Source: Lacimicrobium alkaliphilum (GTDB lineage Bacteria; Pseudomonadota; Gammaproteobacteria; Enterobacterales; Alteromonadaceae). Taken from it: DNA of 64,000 nucleotides. Below, in pieces: positions 56,813 to 64,000 of the stretch. The DNA is taken from positions 2,666,001 through 2,730,000 of the forward strand of contig NZ_CP013650.1 of the NCBI RefSeq assembly GCF_001466725.1, read 5' to 3'. The position numbers and the translations under genes were made by a program. The notes beneath the pieces are model-generated. The model did not search any database. It saw nothing but the letters and a program-made list of their open reading frames with translations, and was not told the DNA's origin. How positions within the stretch are numbered: the first letter of the stretch is position 1; each line of letters opens with the position of its first letter.

Positions 56813-57712
56813 ATGACCGATGAACGCGAACAACTGCGCCAGCAAATGCTACAGCCACTACTGACATCGCTGCATAGCACCGGTGTCAGTGAGACAGCAA
56901 TCCCCGGAGTGCGGTTGTTTCGCAGCGATGCCCCCACCTCGGCCACTCCGACCATTTACGAACCCACACTTTGCCTGTTGCTGCAGGGCAGTAAACAACT
57001 GTTACTGGGTGATGAGTTACTGCACTATAAACAACTGCAATATCTGTTGGTTCCGGTGATGCTGCCGGTTAGCGGCAAAATAGTCAAAGCGAGCAGTACA
57101 ACCCCCTATGTTGGCCTGAGTATCGGTCTGGATCAGCAGGATTTGACCGATTTAGTCATAGATCTGGGTGACAGAGTACCGCACCAATCGACGACGCCAC
57201 GGGGCATAAGTGTCGGTGATGCTGAACCGGCCCTGCTGTCTGTATTTCAGCGTATTTTACAGTTATTGCAGCAACCACAGGATATCAGTGTCCTGCTCCC
57301 CTTGCTCAGACGTGAATTGTTGTATCGGTTATTACTCGGCCCGGTAGGCAGCCATCTTCGCGAATTTACTCTGCTCGACAGCCAGGCTAACCGCATCAGC
57401 AAAGTAATAGAATTGCTGCGAGAGCGTTATACCCAGCCTCTGCGCATTAAAGAACTCGCCGACGCCGCGCATATGAGTGAATCAGCATTATTTCAGAGCT
57501 TTAAGGCCGTTACATCGATGTCGCCCCTGCAGTTTCAGAAACAACTGCGGCTGAATGAAGCCCGGCGCATCATGCTGTATGAAGGCTTAGAGGCATCCAC
57601 GGCCAGCTATAGGGTGGGTTATGAGAGTCCGTCACAATTTAGCCGTGAGTACAACCGACTATTTGGCGCACCGCCAAAAGCAGATGTGAGCCGCTTCCGA
57701 CAGGCGCTATAG
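56813..57712 (+). CDS. AraC family transcriptional regulator
   Basis: 299-aa activator. An AraC-type N-terminal cupin domain (about 30-180: PTIYEPTLCLLLQGSKQLLLGDELLHYKQLQYLLVPVMLPVSG) is followed by two HTH motifs (about 195-295: LRIKELADAAHMSESALFQSFKAVTSMSPLQFQKQLRLNEARRIM and TASYRVGYESPSQFSREYNRLFG). The regulated gene is not adjacent in an obvious way. The gap downstream to fadR is 47 bases and convergent. Confidence 0.92.
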   Translation: MTDEREQLRQQMLQPLLTSLHSTGVSETAIPGVRLFRSDAPTSATPTIYEPTLCLLLQGSKQLLLGDELLHYKQLQYLLVPVMLPVSGKIVKASSTTPYVGLSIGLDQQDLTDLVIDLGDRVPHQSTTPRGISVGDAEPALLSVFQRILQLLQQPQDISVLLPLLRRELLYRLLLGPVGSHLREFTLLDSQANRISKVIELLRERYTQPLRIKELADAAHMSESALFQSFKAVTSMSPLQFQKQLRLNEARRIMLYEGLEASTASYRVGYESPSQFSREYNRLFGAPPKADVSRFRQAL

Positions 57713-57759
57713 ACATATCCGATCAACCCGTCTGGTGTTATCCGACCTGTCGCAAGTAA

Positions 57760-58470
57760 TCAGTCAACCAGTCCTGTGGGCATATCGCCGCGAATTTCAT
57801 TCCAGATTTCGCCACTGTCTACACCGTATTTACGGATCAGCATTGGCACTTTTTCATGGTCGCCATTACGCGCTAACTGCAATAATTGCGCATAATGATC
57901 CCGGGCCAGTTGACGGGACTTGGGATTGGAGAAATAGTAACTACCAATACGCGCATACAATCCCCGGAACCCGTTCATCATCAATACAAACACGCGGTTG
58001 CCTGATGCCATGGCCAGATCGTGATTAATACGGTAATCAAAGTCGGCATAGGTCTGTCCATCCTCTGCCAGGTTCACGTAACCCTCAAGTAGCTTTGCCG
58101 ACTCGTCCGGTGCCGTTTTAAACGCTCTGCGGATAAATACGGCGCTGACGCTTGTACGTGCTGCGAGTAGATGATCAACAAGCTCCGGAATGCCGTCCTC
58201 ATCCAGCCGTGCCAAGGTTTCGAGAATATTCAGGCCACATGTTTCCCAAAAATTATTAACTTTGGTAGGTTTGCCATGCTGTATTGTCAGCCATCCATCC
58301 CGTGCCAGTCTCTGCAGCACTTCCCTCAACGTGGTTCGGGTAACGCCTATCAACTCTGACAGCTCACGTTCAGCAGGGAGTATTGTGCCTGGAGGAAATC
58401 TGCCACTCCAGATAGATTCGACAATATATTCTTCCGCAAAGCCGGCAGGACTCTGAGCCTTATAGATCAT
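57760..58470 (-). CDS. fadR: Fatty acid metabolism regulator FadR
   Basis: 236-aa GntR-family regulator that represses fad genes and activates fab genes, released by long-chain acyl-CoA. The winged-helix N-terminus [67 protein letters not shown] is near-identical to E. coli. The start ATG at 58470 (MIYKAQS) is chosen over a GTG 12 bases earlier. Unlike in E. coli, nhaB is not between it and dsbB. Confidence 0.96.
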   Translation of the reverse strand: MIYKAQSPAGFAEEYIVESIWSGRFPPGTILPAERELSELIGVTRTTLREVLQRLARDGWLTIQHGKPTKVNNFWETCGLNILETLARLDEDGIPELVDHLLAARTSVSAVFIRRAFKTAPDESAKLLEGYVNLAEDGQTYADFDYRINHDLAMASGNRVFVLMMNGFRGLYARIGSYYFSNPKSRQLARDHYAQLLQLARNGDHEKVPMLIRKYGVDSGEIWNEIRGDMPTGLVD

Positions 58471-58508
58471 ACAAAAACTCACTTAAGGTTATTATTGTTA
58501 TGGCTGCT

Positions 58509-58534
58509 GATACCAAGTCAAACAGGTTGGTATC
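58509..58534. promoter_or_regulatory. Palindrome GATACCAA/TTGGTATC in fadR-dsbB gap
   Basis: Perfect 8-bp arms separated by 10 bases, in the 160-base divergent intergenic region. Could be an operator for an unidentified regulator of fadR or dsbB. Confidence 0.4.
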
Positions 58535-58538
58535 TGTT

Positions 58539-58555
58539 AACTGATTGTACCAGAT
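58539..58555. promoter_or_regulatory. Candidate FadR box
   Basis: AACTGATTGTACCAGAT matches the E. coli fadB operator ATCTGGTACGACCAGAT at 12 of 17 positions, mostly in the outer half-sites. It lies 69 bases upstream of fadR on the minus strand and 75 upstream of dsbB. Autoregulation of fadR is plausible. Confidence 0.45.
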
Positions 58556-58630
58556 GTTGTCACCAATTAAAGTTACTCTTTTACTGTCAATAAATGGCAG
58601 AATCAGGCCTAAAACGGAGAACCTAAAATA

Positions 58631-59155
58631 ATGCAAATTCTATCCTCACTGGCACGAGCTTCGCGTTCACGTCGCGCCTGGACCTTATTATTGTTATCAG
58701 CACTGATATTGGAGGGCATTGCCCTGTATTTTCAGTATGGGATGGGTCTTGAACCCTGCATCATGTGTATCTATCAGCGTAATGCGGTATTCGGGATCGC
58801 CATGGCAGCATTGATTGGCATGAGCGCGCCCGGAAAAATGCCGATAAGACTGCTGGCCATTGCAGGCTGGGGTGTTTCCGCTATTTGGGGTCTATTGATC
58901 GCCATAGAACATGTGGATATTCAGACTGCTGCGAATCCCTTTTTCGCACCCTGTGAGATTGTGCCCAACTTCCCGGGCTGGCTTCCCTTGCACGAATGGA
59001 TTCCTGGCATCTTTGCCGCCACTGGCGACTGTGGAAATATCGACTGGTCCCTGGCAGGGATGAGCATGCCACAGTGGATGATAGTAATTTTCGCCTGTTA
59101 CAGCCTGGTTTGGCTTCTGGTACTGTTATCCCAGTTAAAAAGAACCAGCTTTTAA
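58631..59155 (+). CDS. dsbB: Disulfide bond formation protein DsbB
   Basis: 174-aa, four-helix inner-membrane quinone reductase that reoxidises DsbA. The two periplasmic cysteine pairs are present: CIMC after TM1 (LEPCIMCIYQR) and Cys in FAPCEIVP and GDCGNIDW. The ATG at 58631 has a GGAGA site. Its stop overlaps the convergent mrpG stop by 4 bases. Confidence 0.95.
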   Translation: MQILSSLARASRSRRAWTLLLLSALILEGIALYFQYGMGLEPCIMCIYQRNAVFGIAMAALIGMSAPGKMPIRLLAIAGWGVSAIWGLLIAIEHVDIQTAANPFFAPCEIVPNFPGWLPLHEWIPGIFAATGDCGNIDWSLAGMSMPQWMIVIFACYSLVWLLVLLSQLKRTSF

Positions 59156-59532
59156 TCCTTATCCCGGCTTTGCTCTTGTGGAGGGAGCTGGCTGCGTGCG
59201 GTATCAACATGATGTTGATTACGGGTGCGCTTCATCATTGCCACTTCATGATGCAGCGCCACCTTGGCAAGAATATGGGCCGTAACAGGGGCCGTGATGA
59301 CCAGAAATAAGGTGATCAGCAGTTCGTGGATACTAAGGTAACCATGTTGGTGTGACATATACACCATTGACCCCAGGAGTATCCCGCCAAGCCCCAGTGT
59401 TGTGGCTTTGGTGGGCGCATGCAAACGAACATAGAGATCTTTGAGCCGGATAAGTCCGATAGACCCCACTAATACAAACACCCCGCCAAGAAGCAGTAAA
59501 ACGGAAATTAATAGCTCTACCCAGAAATTCAT
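59152..59532 (-). CDS. mrpG: Mrp Na+/H+ antiporter subunit G
   Basis: 126-aa subunit of the multi-subunit cation/proton antiporter. Three helices, with the family core LVGSIGLIRLKDLYVRLHAPTKATTLGLGGILLGSMV. The C-terminus (RTRNQHHVDTARSQLPPQEQ) is hydrophilic. Last gene of the mrp operon; it starts 8 bases after the mrpF stop. Confidence 0.92.
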   Translation of the reverse strand: MNFWVELLISVLLLLGGVFVLVGSIGLIRLKDLYVRLHAPTKATTLGLGGILLGSMVYMSHQHGYLSIHELLITLFLVITAPVTAHILAKVALHHEVAMMKRTRNQHHVDTARSQLPPQEQSRDKD

Positions 59533-59540
59533 TCTGACTC

Positions 59541-59810
59541 CTATTCGATAATATCGCCACGCAGCAGATACTTGCCAAAGGCCACACTGCTGACAAACCC
59601 CAACATAGCGATTAGCAGCGCTGCTTCAAAATACAGTTGTGTGCCATTATACATTCCATATAGCAGTATCAATGCGATACTATTGATATACATGGTGTCC
59701 AGCGCCAGAATTCTGTCTACTACATGGGGGCCAATCAACAGCCGCCACAGATTCAGGACAAGCGCAATACACAGCATGACGCCAACAGCAATCATACTCC
59801 AATCTAACAT
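59541..59810 (-). CDS. mrpF: Mrp Na+/H+ antiporter subunit F
   Basis: 89-aa membrane subunit with three helices and the core RLLIGPHVVDRILALDTMYINSIALILLYGM typical of MnhF/PhaF. It overlaps the end of mrpE by 7 bases. Confidence 0.92.
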   Translation of the reverse strand: MLDWSMIAVGVMLCIALVLNLWRLLIGPHVVDRILALDTMYINSIALILLYGMYNGTQLYFEAALLIAMLGFVSSVAFGKYLLRGDIIE

Positions 59811-60304
59811 GCGAATATCTCCTTAATGGCCGCTTCATAACGCTGCTTAATATGCTTAACCACCTCTTGCTCATCCCCGGGCATGTCCAGCACATGTACG
59901 TACAGCCACTTTCTGTCTTCAGTCACCTCACAGCTCACCGTACCAGGTGTCATGGTCACCGTGCTGGCCAATACGGTAATCGGCAGCGTATCCTGTAAAT
60001 CCAGTGGCACCGCAACAAAGCCCGGATTAATACGGCGCATGGGTCCCACCACCAGCAGCGCCACCTGGATATTGGCCACCACGATATCGCCGAGCACCAT
60101 CAATATATAGCGTATAGCCCTGTATGGTCGTGCAATTTTAGGCTGAGGCACCTGTAATGGCGCGCAAATCAGAGGGATGCAGATAGCGAGAATCGAACCG
60201 AGAATCAGATGTCCCGGACTCAAGCTGCCATTTAGCATCAACCACACCACCAGCAACAATAAGCTGTGGATTGGCATAGGCAACCAGCGTGAATTCATAC
60301 TCAT
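59804..60304 (-). CDS. mrpE: Mrp Na+/H+ antiporter subunit E
   Basis: 166-aa subunit. Two N-terminal helices, then a cytosolic part with NPGFVAVPLDLQDTLPITVLASTVTMTPGTVSCEV, the family signature. The ATG at 60304 has GGAGG seven bases upstream and overlaps the mrpD stop by 2 bases (ATGA). Confidence 0.92.
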   Translation of the reverse strand: MSMNSRWLPMPIHSLLLLVVWLMLNGSLSPGHLILGSILAICIPLICAPLQVPQPKIARPYRAIRYILMVLGDIVVANIQVALLVVGPMRRINPGFVAVPLDLQDTLPITVLASTVTMTPGTVSCEVTEDRKWLYVHVLDMPGDEQEVVKHIKQRYEAAIKEIFAC

Positions 60305-61827
60305 TTGGCAGCCTCCTGTAAATTCATAACCTCGAACAATCCCTGCAACTGATGCAATTGCGCGGCAGCGGCGTCTGTATACTGAGTCACTGCTGCACCA
60401 AAGATAACCAACAGAGGAGAAGCAACTAACAACAAAACTGCACCGGATACCTGCCAGCGAGACAGCGTTTGTAGCTGGGATTTGTCGCCATCGCCGGTAT
60501 AACGCCAGAATAATGTGGTGCCCGCCCGCGACAAAGCAATGATAGAGATCAGACCGGCAATCAGAATAACCGGCCAGATCCAAAGCATTTCGGCGGCACT
60601 GTGGGCCGATTGCAATATGATCAGTTTACCGATAAAGCCGGAAAAAGGTGGTAATCCGGCCACTGTCATCGCCGCAACAAAGAACAGTATCCCTAAAAGA
60701 GCTGGCTGACTGACCTTACGGGCCATCACAAACCAGTCCAGCGCTTTGCCCCGCTGCTGGCCAATCATATCGGCAATCAAGAACAGCGCACCGGTCACCA
60801 GGGTACTGTGCACCAGATAATATAACCCGGCTGCAGTCGCCTCTGGCGTTCTCAGCGCAAAGGCGATAAGCAGGGTACCCACCGAAATCACCACCAGATT
60901 AGCCGCCAGATGACGCAGATTGGGGCTGGCCAGAGCACCGATAGCTCCGACAATAATGGTTAAAAATGCCAGTGGCCAGATCCACGGCTGCACCATGTCT
61001 GCCAGTTCACCGGCCTGCTCGCCGAAGATCACCGTATAGACCCTGAAAATACCGTAAATTCCCACTTTCGTCATAATCGCAAACAGGGCCGCCACCGGCG
61101 CACTGGCTGCCGCATAGGTTCTGGGCAACCAAAAGTGTAAAGGCAACATGGCTGCTTTAAGACCAAAAACAATTAATAATAATAAACCACCGGCCTTGGC
61201 AATCACTTGTTCACCGGCGGACAGTTGTGAAATCCGCAACGCCATATCGGCGATATTCAGGGTGCCAGTGGTGCCGTAAAGTGTCCCTAAGGCAAACAAA
61301 AACAAACTCGAGCCAATCAGGTTCAGGATCACATAATGCACATTGGCCAGTGTTTTCTGCTTACCGCCACCATGGATCAACAGGGCATAGGATGCGATTA
61401 ACAGGATCTCGAAAAACACGAACAGGTTAAACAAATCCCCGGTAAGGAAGGCACCATTTATACCCATTAACTGGAATTGCAGCAGAGGATGAAAGTACTT
61501 GCCCTCCCGGTCAATTCCGGCAAAGGCATAGAGCGTTGCCCCGAGACCAAGAACACCATTGAGCACGACCAATAAAACCGCCAGTCTGTCAGCGAATAAC
61601 ACAATACCAAAAGGTGCCTGCCAGTTGCCCAAAGCGTAGAAAGTCGCGCCCTGTTGAATAACCTCTAGCATTAACGAGACTGAGCAACTAATCTGCAATA
61701 ACATCAGTACCAATGTGGCAAAACGACGCCACTGGTACTTCTCTGGCCCTGCGAATGGTGGCAACAACATAAACAATGCCCCGAAGAGGGGGATCAGTAT
61801 GGGTAATACAGGCAAATGGCTGGTCAT
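60301..61827 (-). CDS. mrpD: Mrp Na+/H+ antiporter subunit D
   Basis: 508-aa, about 14-helix subunit homologous to complex I NuoM/NuoN. Conserved charged residues of the proton pathway appear in FVFFEILLIASYALLIHGG (Glu of TM5) and VFGLKAAMLPLHFWLPRTYAAASAPVAALFAIMTKVGIY (Lys residues in TM7-8). Stop and mrpE start overlap; coupled to mrpC by 4 bases. Confidence 0.94.
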   Translation of the reverse strand: MTSHLPVLPILIPLFGALFMLLPPFAGPEKYQWRRFATLVLMLLQISCSVSLMLEVIQQGATFYALGNWQAPFGIVLFADRLAVLLVVLNGVLGLGATLYAFAGIDREGKYFHPLLQFQLMGINGAFLTGDLFNLFVFFEILLIASYALLIHGGGKQKTLANVHYVILNLIGSSLFLFALGTLYGTTGTLNIADMALRISQLSAGEQVIAKAGGLLLLIVFGLKAAMLPLHFWLPRTYAAASAPVAALFAIMTKVGIYGIFRVYTVIFGEQAGELADMVQPWIWPLAFLTIIVGAIGALASPNLRHLAANLVVISVGTLLIAFALRTPEATAAGLYYLVHSTLVTGALFLIADMIGQQRGKALDWFVMARKVSQPALLGILFFVAAMTVAGLPPFSGFIGKLIILQSAHSAAEMLWIWPVILIAGLISIIALSRAGTTLFWRYTGDGDKSQLQTLSRWQVSGAVLLLVASPLLVIFGAAVTQYTDAAAAQLHQLQGLFEVMNLQEAAK

Positions 61828-62189
61828 ATTTTACCCCGCGTTGGCTTGATCGCCTGGTCGGCATCAGGTGGTTCTCTGCCATCCACAAAATCATTGCCCA
61901 AATCAGCCCGCGCCCGCATGGCCAGAATGACCACGAAAGCAATCATCGCAAAGCCTATAACTATGGCCGTTAAAACAAGGGCCTGCGGCAAAGGGTCGGT
62001 GTAAGACTCCGATGTACCCAGAATTGCCGCGCCATCAAGACGAAGACGCCCACTGGAAAACAAAAACAGGTTTACCGCATAAGAAAGCAGGGTCAAACCC
62101 AGCACCACAGGAAAGGTGCGTCCCCGAAGACAAAGAAAAATGCCACTAAAGGTCAGCACGCCGACACAAAATACATACAAGGCTTCCAT
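61824..62189 (-). CDS. mrpC: Mrp Na+/H+ antiporter subunit C
   Basis: 121-aa NuoK-like subunit with three helices. LGLTLLSYAVNLFLFSSGRL corresponds to the conserved part of MnhC. It is coupled to the upstream mrpAB gene by a one-base overlap (62189). Confidence 0.93.
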   Translation of the reverse strand: MEALYVFCVGVLTFSGIFLCLRGRTFPVVLGLTLLSYAVNLFLFSSGRLRLDGAAILGTSESYTDPLPQALVLTAIVIGFAMIAFVVILAMRARADLGNDFVDGREPPDADQAIKPTRGKI

Positions 62190-64000
62190 TATTCCTCCAC
62201 CGTTGGACGATGACGGGTAGTCAGCTTACCCAGATTAGCCAGAATCAGCAGGGTTGCACCCACTACTGTAAGATACACACCCAAATCAAATACTATGGCA
62301 CTGGCCAGTTCGATCTCACCTATCCAGGGGATATCAAAATAATCGAACCAGGAAGTTAAAAACGGTTTGCCGAAAAACCAGCTGCCTGCACCGGTAAGCG
62401 CTGCAATAAGCACACCACTGGCAATCAGGGTTTGATAATCCACCTTGATTCGTGGCTTTATCCAGTCAACACCATGGGCAATATATTGCTGGATCAGGGC
62501 CACCGAGGTGATCAGCCCGGCAATAAATCCTCCTCCGGGCATATTGTGACCACGCAGGAAAATATAGGCCGAAACCAGCAGTGCCAGAGGTAACAGGCTT
62601 TGGGAGATCATTGCCAGAATCAGCGGGTGACGATCTTCCGACCAGGGTCTGCCTTTCTCATCAGCGGACGGCATCGCCAGACGCATTCTGGCAATCAGTT
62701 TAAAGATACCGAGTGCGGCTATACCCAGCACAGTAATCTCACCAAAGGTATCAAAGCCTCTGAAATCCACCAGAATCACATTGACGACATTGGTGCCTCC
62801 GCCACCAGTTTTACTGTTGGCCAGGAAAAACTCTGAAATACTGTCAAAAGGCCGGGTAATAATGGCGTAATTAATAGTAGCAATAACACCACCGCAGACC
62901 GCAGCAATACCCAGATCTCTTACCACCCGCCTTGGCGAGGATTCATTCTTGGTTTTCTGAGGCAGGAAAAACAGCGCCAGCATCAGCAGAATGACGGTGA
63001 CCACTTCCACTGCCAACTGAGTCAGGGCCAGATCCGGTGCCGAGAAGCGGGCAAAGGTGATTGATACAATCAGCCCCACCACTGATAACGTGATCAGTGC
63101 CACCATTCGCTGGCGATGCAAGATCACGGTGGCCAGTGCACTGATACAAAGCAAAATCGCTGCGGTAATCTCGATACCATTGAGTGCCTGATGCGGCAAA
63201 TGCCCCGCAGCACTGTTCAGTTCCATCAACGGGCTGGCGGTCATCACCAGAGTCAGCAACAGCAGCAATGCAACATATCGTTGCAATGAGCCATTGGCCA
63301 TCCATTCATGTATGGCTGTAGCCTGACGCACAAGGGCCTGCACCGCTCCTTCAAACACCAACTTAGCGTCAGTTTCCTTAAATTGTGACTGAAAGCGGTA
63401 CAAGCGGCTACGATAAGCATACACAAGCAACCCACCGGCCATCGCAATACCACTCATCAGCAGCGGCAGATTAAAGCCATGCCAGATAGACAGGCTGTAT
63501 TGCGGGAGCTGACCATCCAATACAGCGGAAGAGGCTGACTGCAATAATCCGCCAATCATAAAGCTTGGGAAGATCCCACTAACAGACACAGGGTCACCAG
63601 AATTTCAATGGGGATCTTCATATACCGGGGGGGTTCATGGGGCGTTTTAGGAATATCTACCGGCTCGCCATTAAAAAATACGTCATGAATAAAACGTAAT
63701 GAGTAGGCTACCGAGAAGATACCGCCGAGGGTCGCCAGTACAGGAATCATCCAGGACAAAGAGCCAAGCGCCACCTGATGCAAGGTCTCAGCAAAGAACA
63801 TTTCCTTGGATAAAAAGCCGTTCAGCAAGGGCACTCCGGCCATGGATGCCGCTGCCACCATCGCCAGCGTGGCGGTGTAGGGCATATAGCGCCACAGCCC
63901 ATTGAGTTTGCGCATATCTCTTGAGCCGGACTCATGATCGATGATCCCTGCCGCCATAAACAGTGAGGCTTTGAAGATGGCGTGGTTCATTATATGAAAC
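62189..64000 (-). pseudogene. mrpA: Mrp antiporter subunit A fused to B, frameshifted and running off the window
   Basis: The window edge reads in frame as FHIMNHAIFKASLFMAAGIIDHESGSRD, an internal MrpA stretch, so the gene starts beyond base 64000. It continues to LCLLVG and then stops; the next frame picks up with [11 protein letters not shown]. One extra G at GGG (63575-63577, minus strand) restores continuity. The downstream part (62189 onward) contains the MrpA C-terminal helices ([21 protein letters not shown] and the [12 protein letters not shown] stretch) and then the MnhB domain ([15 protein letters not shown] and [14 protein letters not shown]), the fused A'-B layout of group-2 operons. 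The broken frame is probably an error. Confidence 0.87.

Noticed and set aside
1..64000. Transposase, integrase, prophage, rRNA or tRNA genes
   Set aside because: I found no reading frame or RNA fold supporting any of these; the intergenic repeats carry no transposase.

Overview
The window is chromosomal DNA of a gammaproteobacterium, most likely an Alteromonadales marine or brackish-water genus (Alteromonas, Aestuariibacter, Bowmanella or Lacimicrobium type). Grounds for this are near 50% GC, many proteins that read close to E. coli orthologues (YbeD, LipA, SprT, PNPase, NlpI, RuvABC, YebC, AspS, PheA, FadR, DsbB), plus an RND pump, c-di-GMP proteins and a fused-type Mrp antiporter. Genus is an inference. 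I see no rRNA, tRNA, transposase, prophage or CRISPR.

Layout. 1-13.5 kb: an M28 peptidase cut by the window edge, asnB, an APC permease, a GltB-like FMN protein, ybeD-lipB-lipA, then a secreted serine hydrolase joined to a LytS/LytTR two-component system, an acyltransferase and sprT. 13.5-28.3 kb, mostly minus strand: cytochrome b561, a glycosyltransferase, nlpI with a coupled M64-like metalloprotein, pnp, and aspS-nudB-yebC-ruvC-ruvA-ruvB-mmcQ. This block carries a cluster of dispersed intergenic repeats. 28.4-36.6 kb: a periplasmic binding protein, a PAS chemoreceptor coupled to a FIST-PAS-GGDEF-EAL protein, an MFS transporter, terB and a stand-alone EAL protein. 36.6-42.8 kb: an FAD oxidoreductase, a Fur-box-led ferric ABC transporter (fbpABC) with a coupled S1/P1 nuclease, and a GNAT. 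42.9-49.3 kb: yciH, a dual-receiver protein, penicillin acylase, the Phe attenuator pheL with pheA, grxD and sodB. 49.3-58.5 kb: an RND tripartite pump with divergent TetR and candidate operators, an NTF2-like protein, an AraC regulator and fadR. 58.6-64 kb: dsbB and an mrp(AB)CDEFG Na+/H+ antiporter operon running off the end.

The strongest cross-cutting observation concerns sequence quality. Five genes (the serine hydrolase, the FAD oxidoreductase, pheA, sodB and mrpA), possibly also the penicillin acylase start, are each broken by exactly one missing base in a short homopolymer. Restoring one base recovers a full-length, family-typical protein every time. This looks like consensus under-calling rather than gene decay. 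In the serine hydrolase the site also contains an in-phase A AAA AAG heptamer, so real -1 frameshifting cannot be excluded there.

The most system-like novelties are the hydrolase/LytS/LytTR module with an upstream LytTR-type direct repeat, the chemoreceptor/c-di-GMP pair built on the same PAS type, NlpI paired with an M64-like protein, the nuclease inside the iron-transport operon, and a composite palindromic repeat present twice around the ruv genes, once with other palindromic repeats nested in it.
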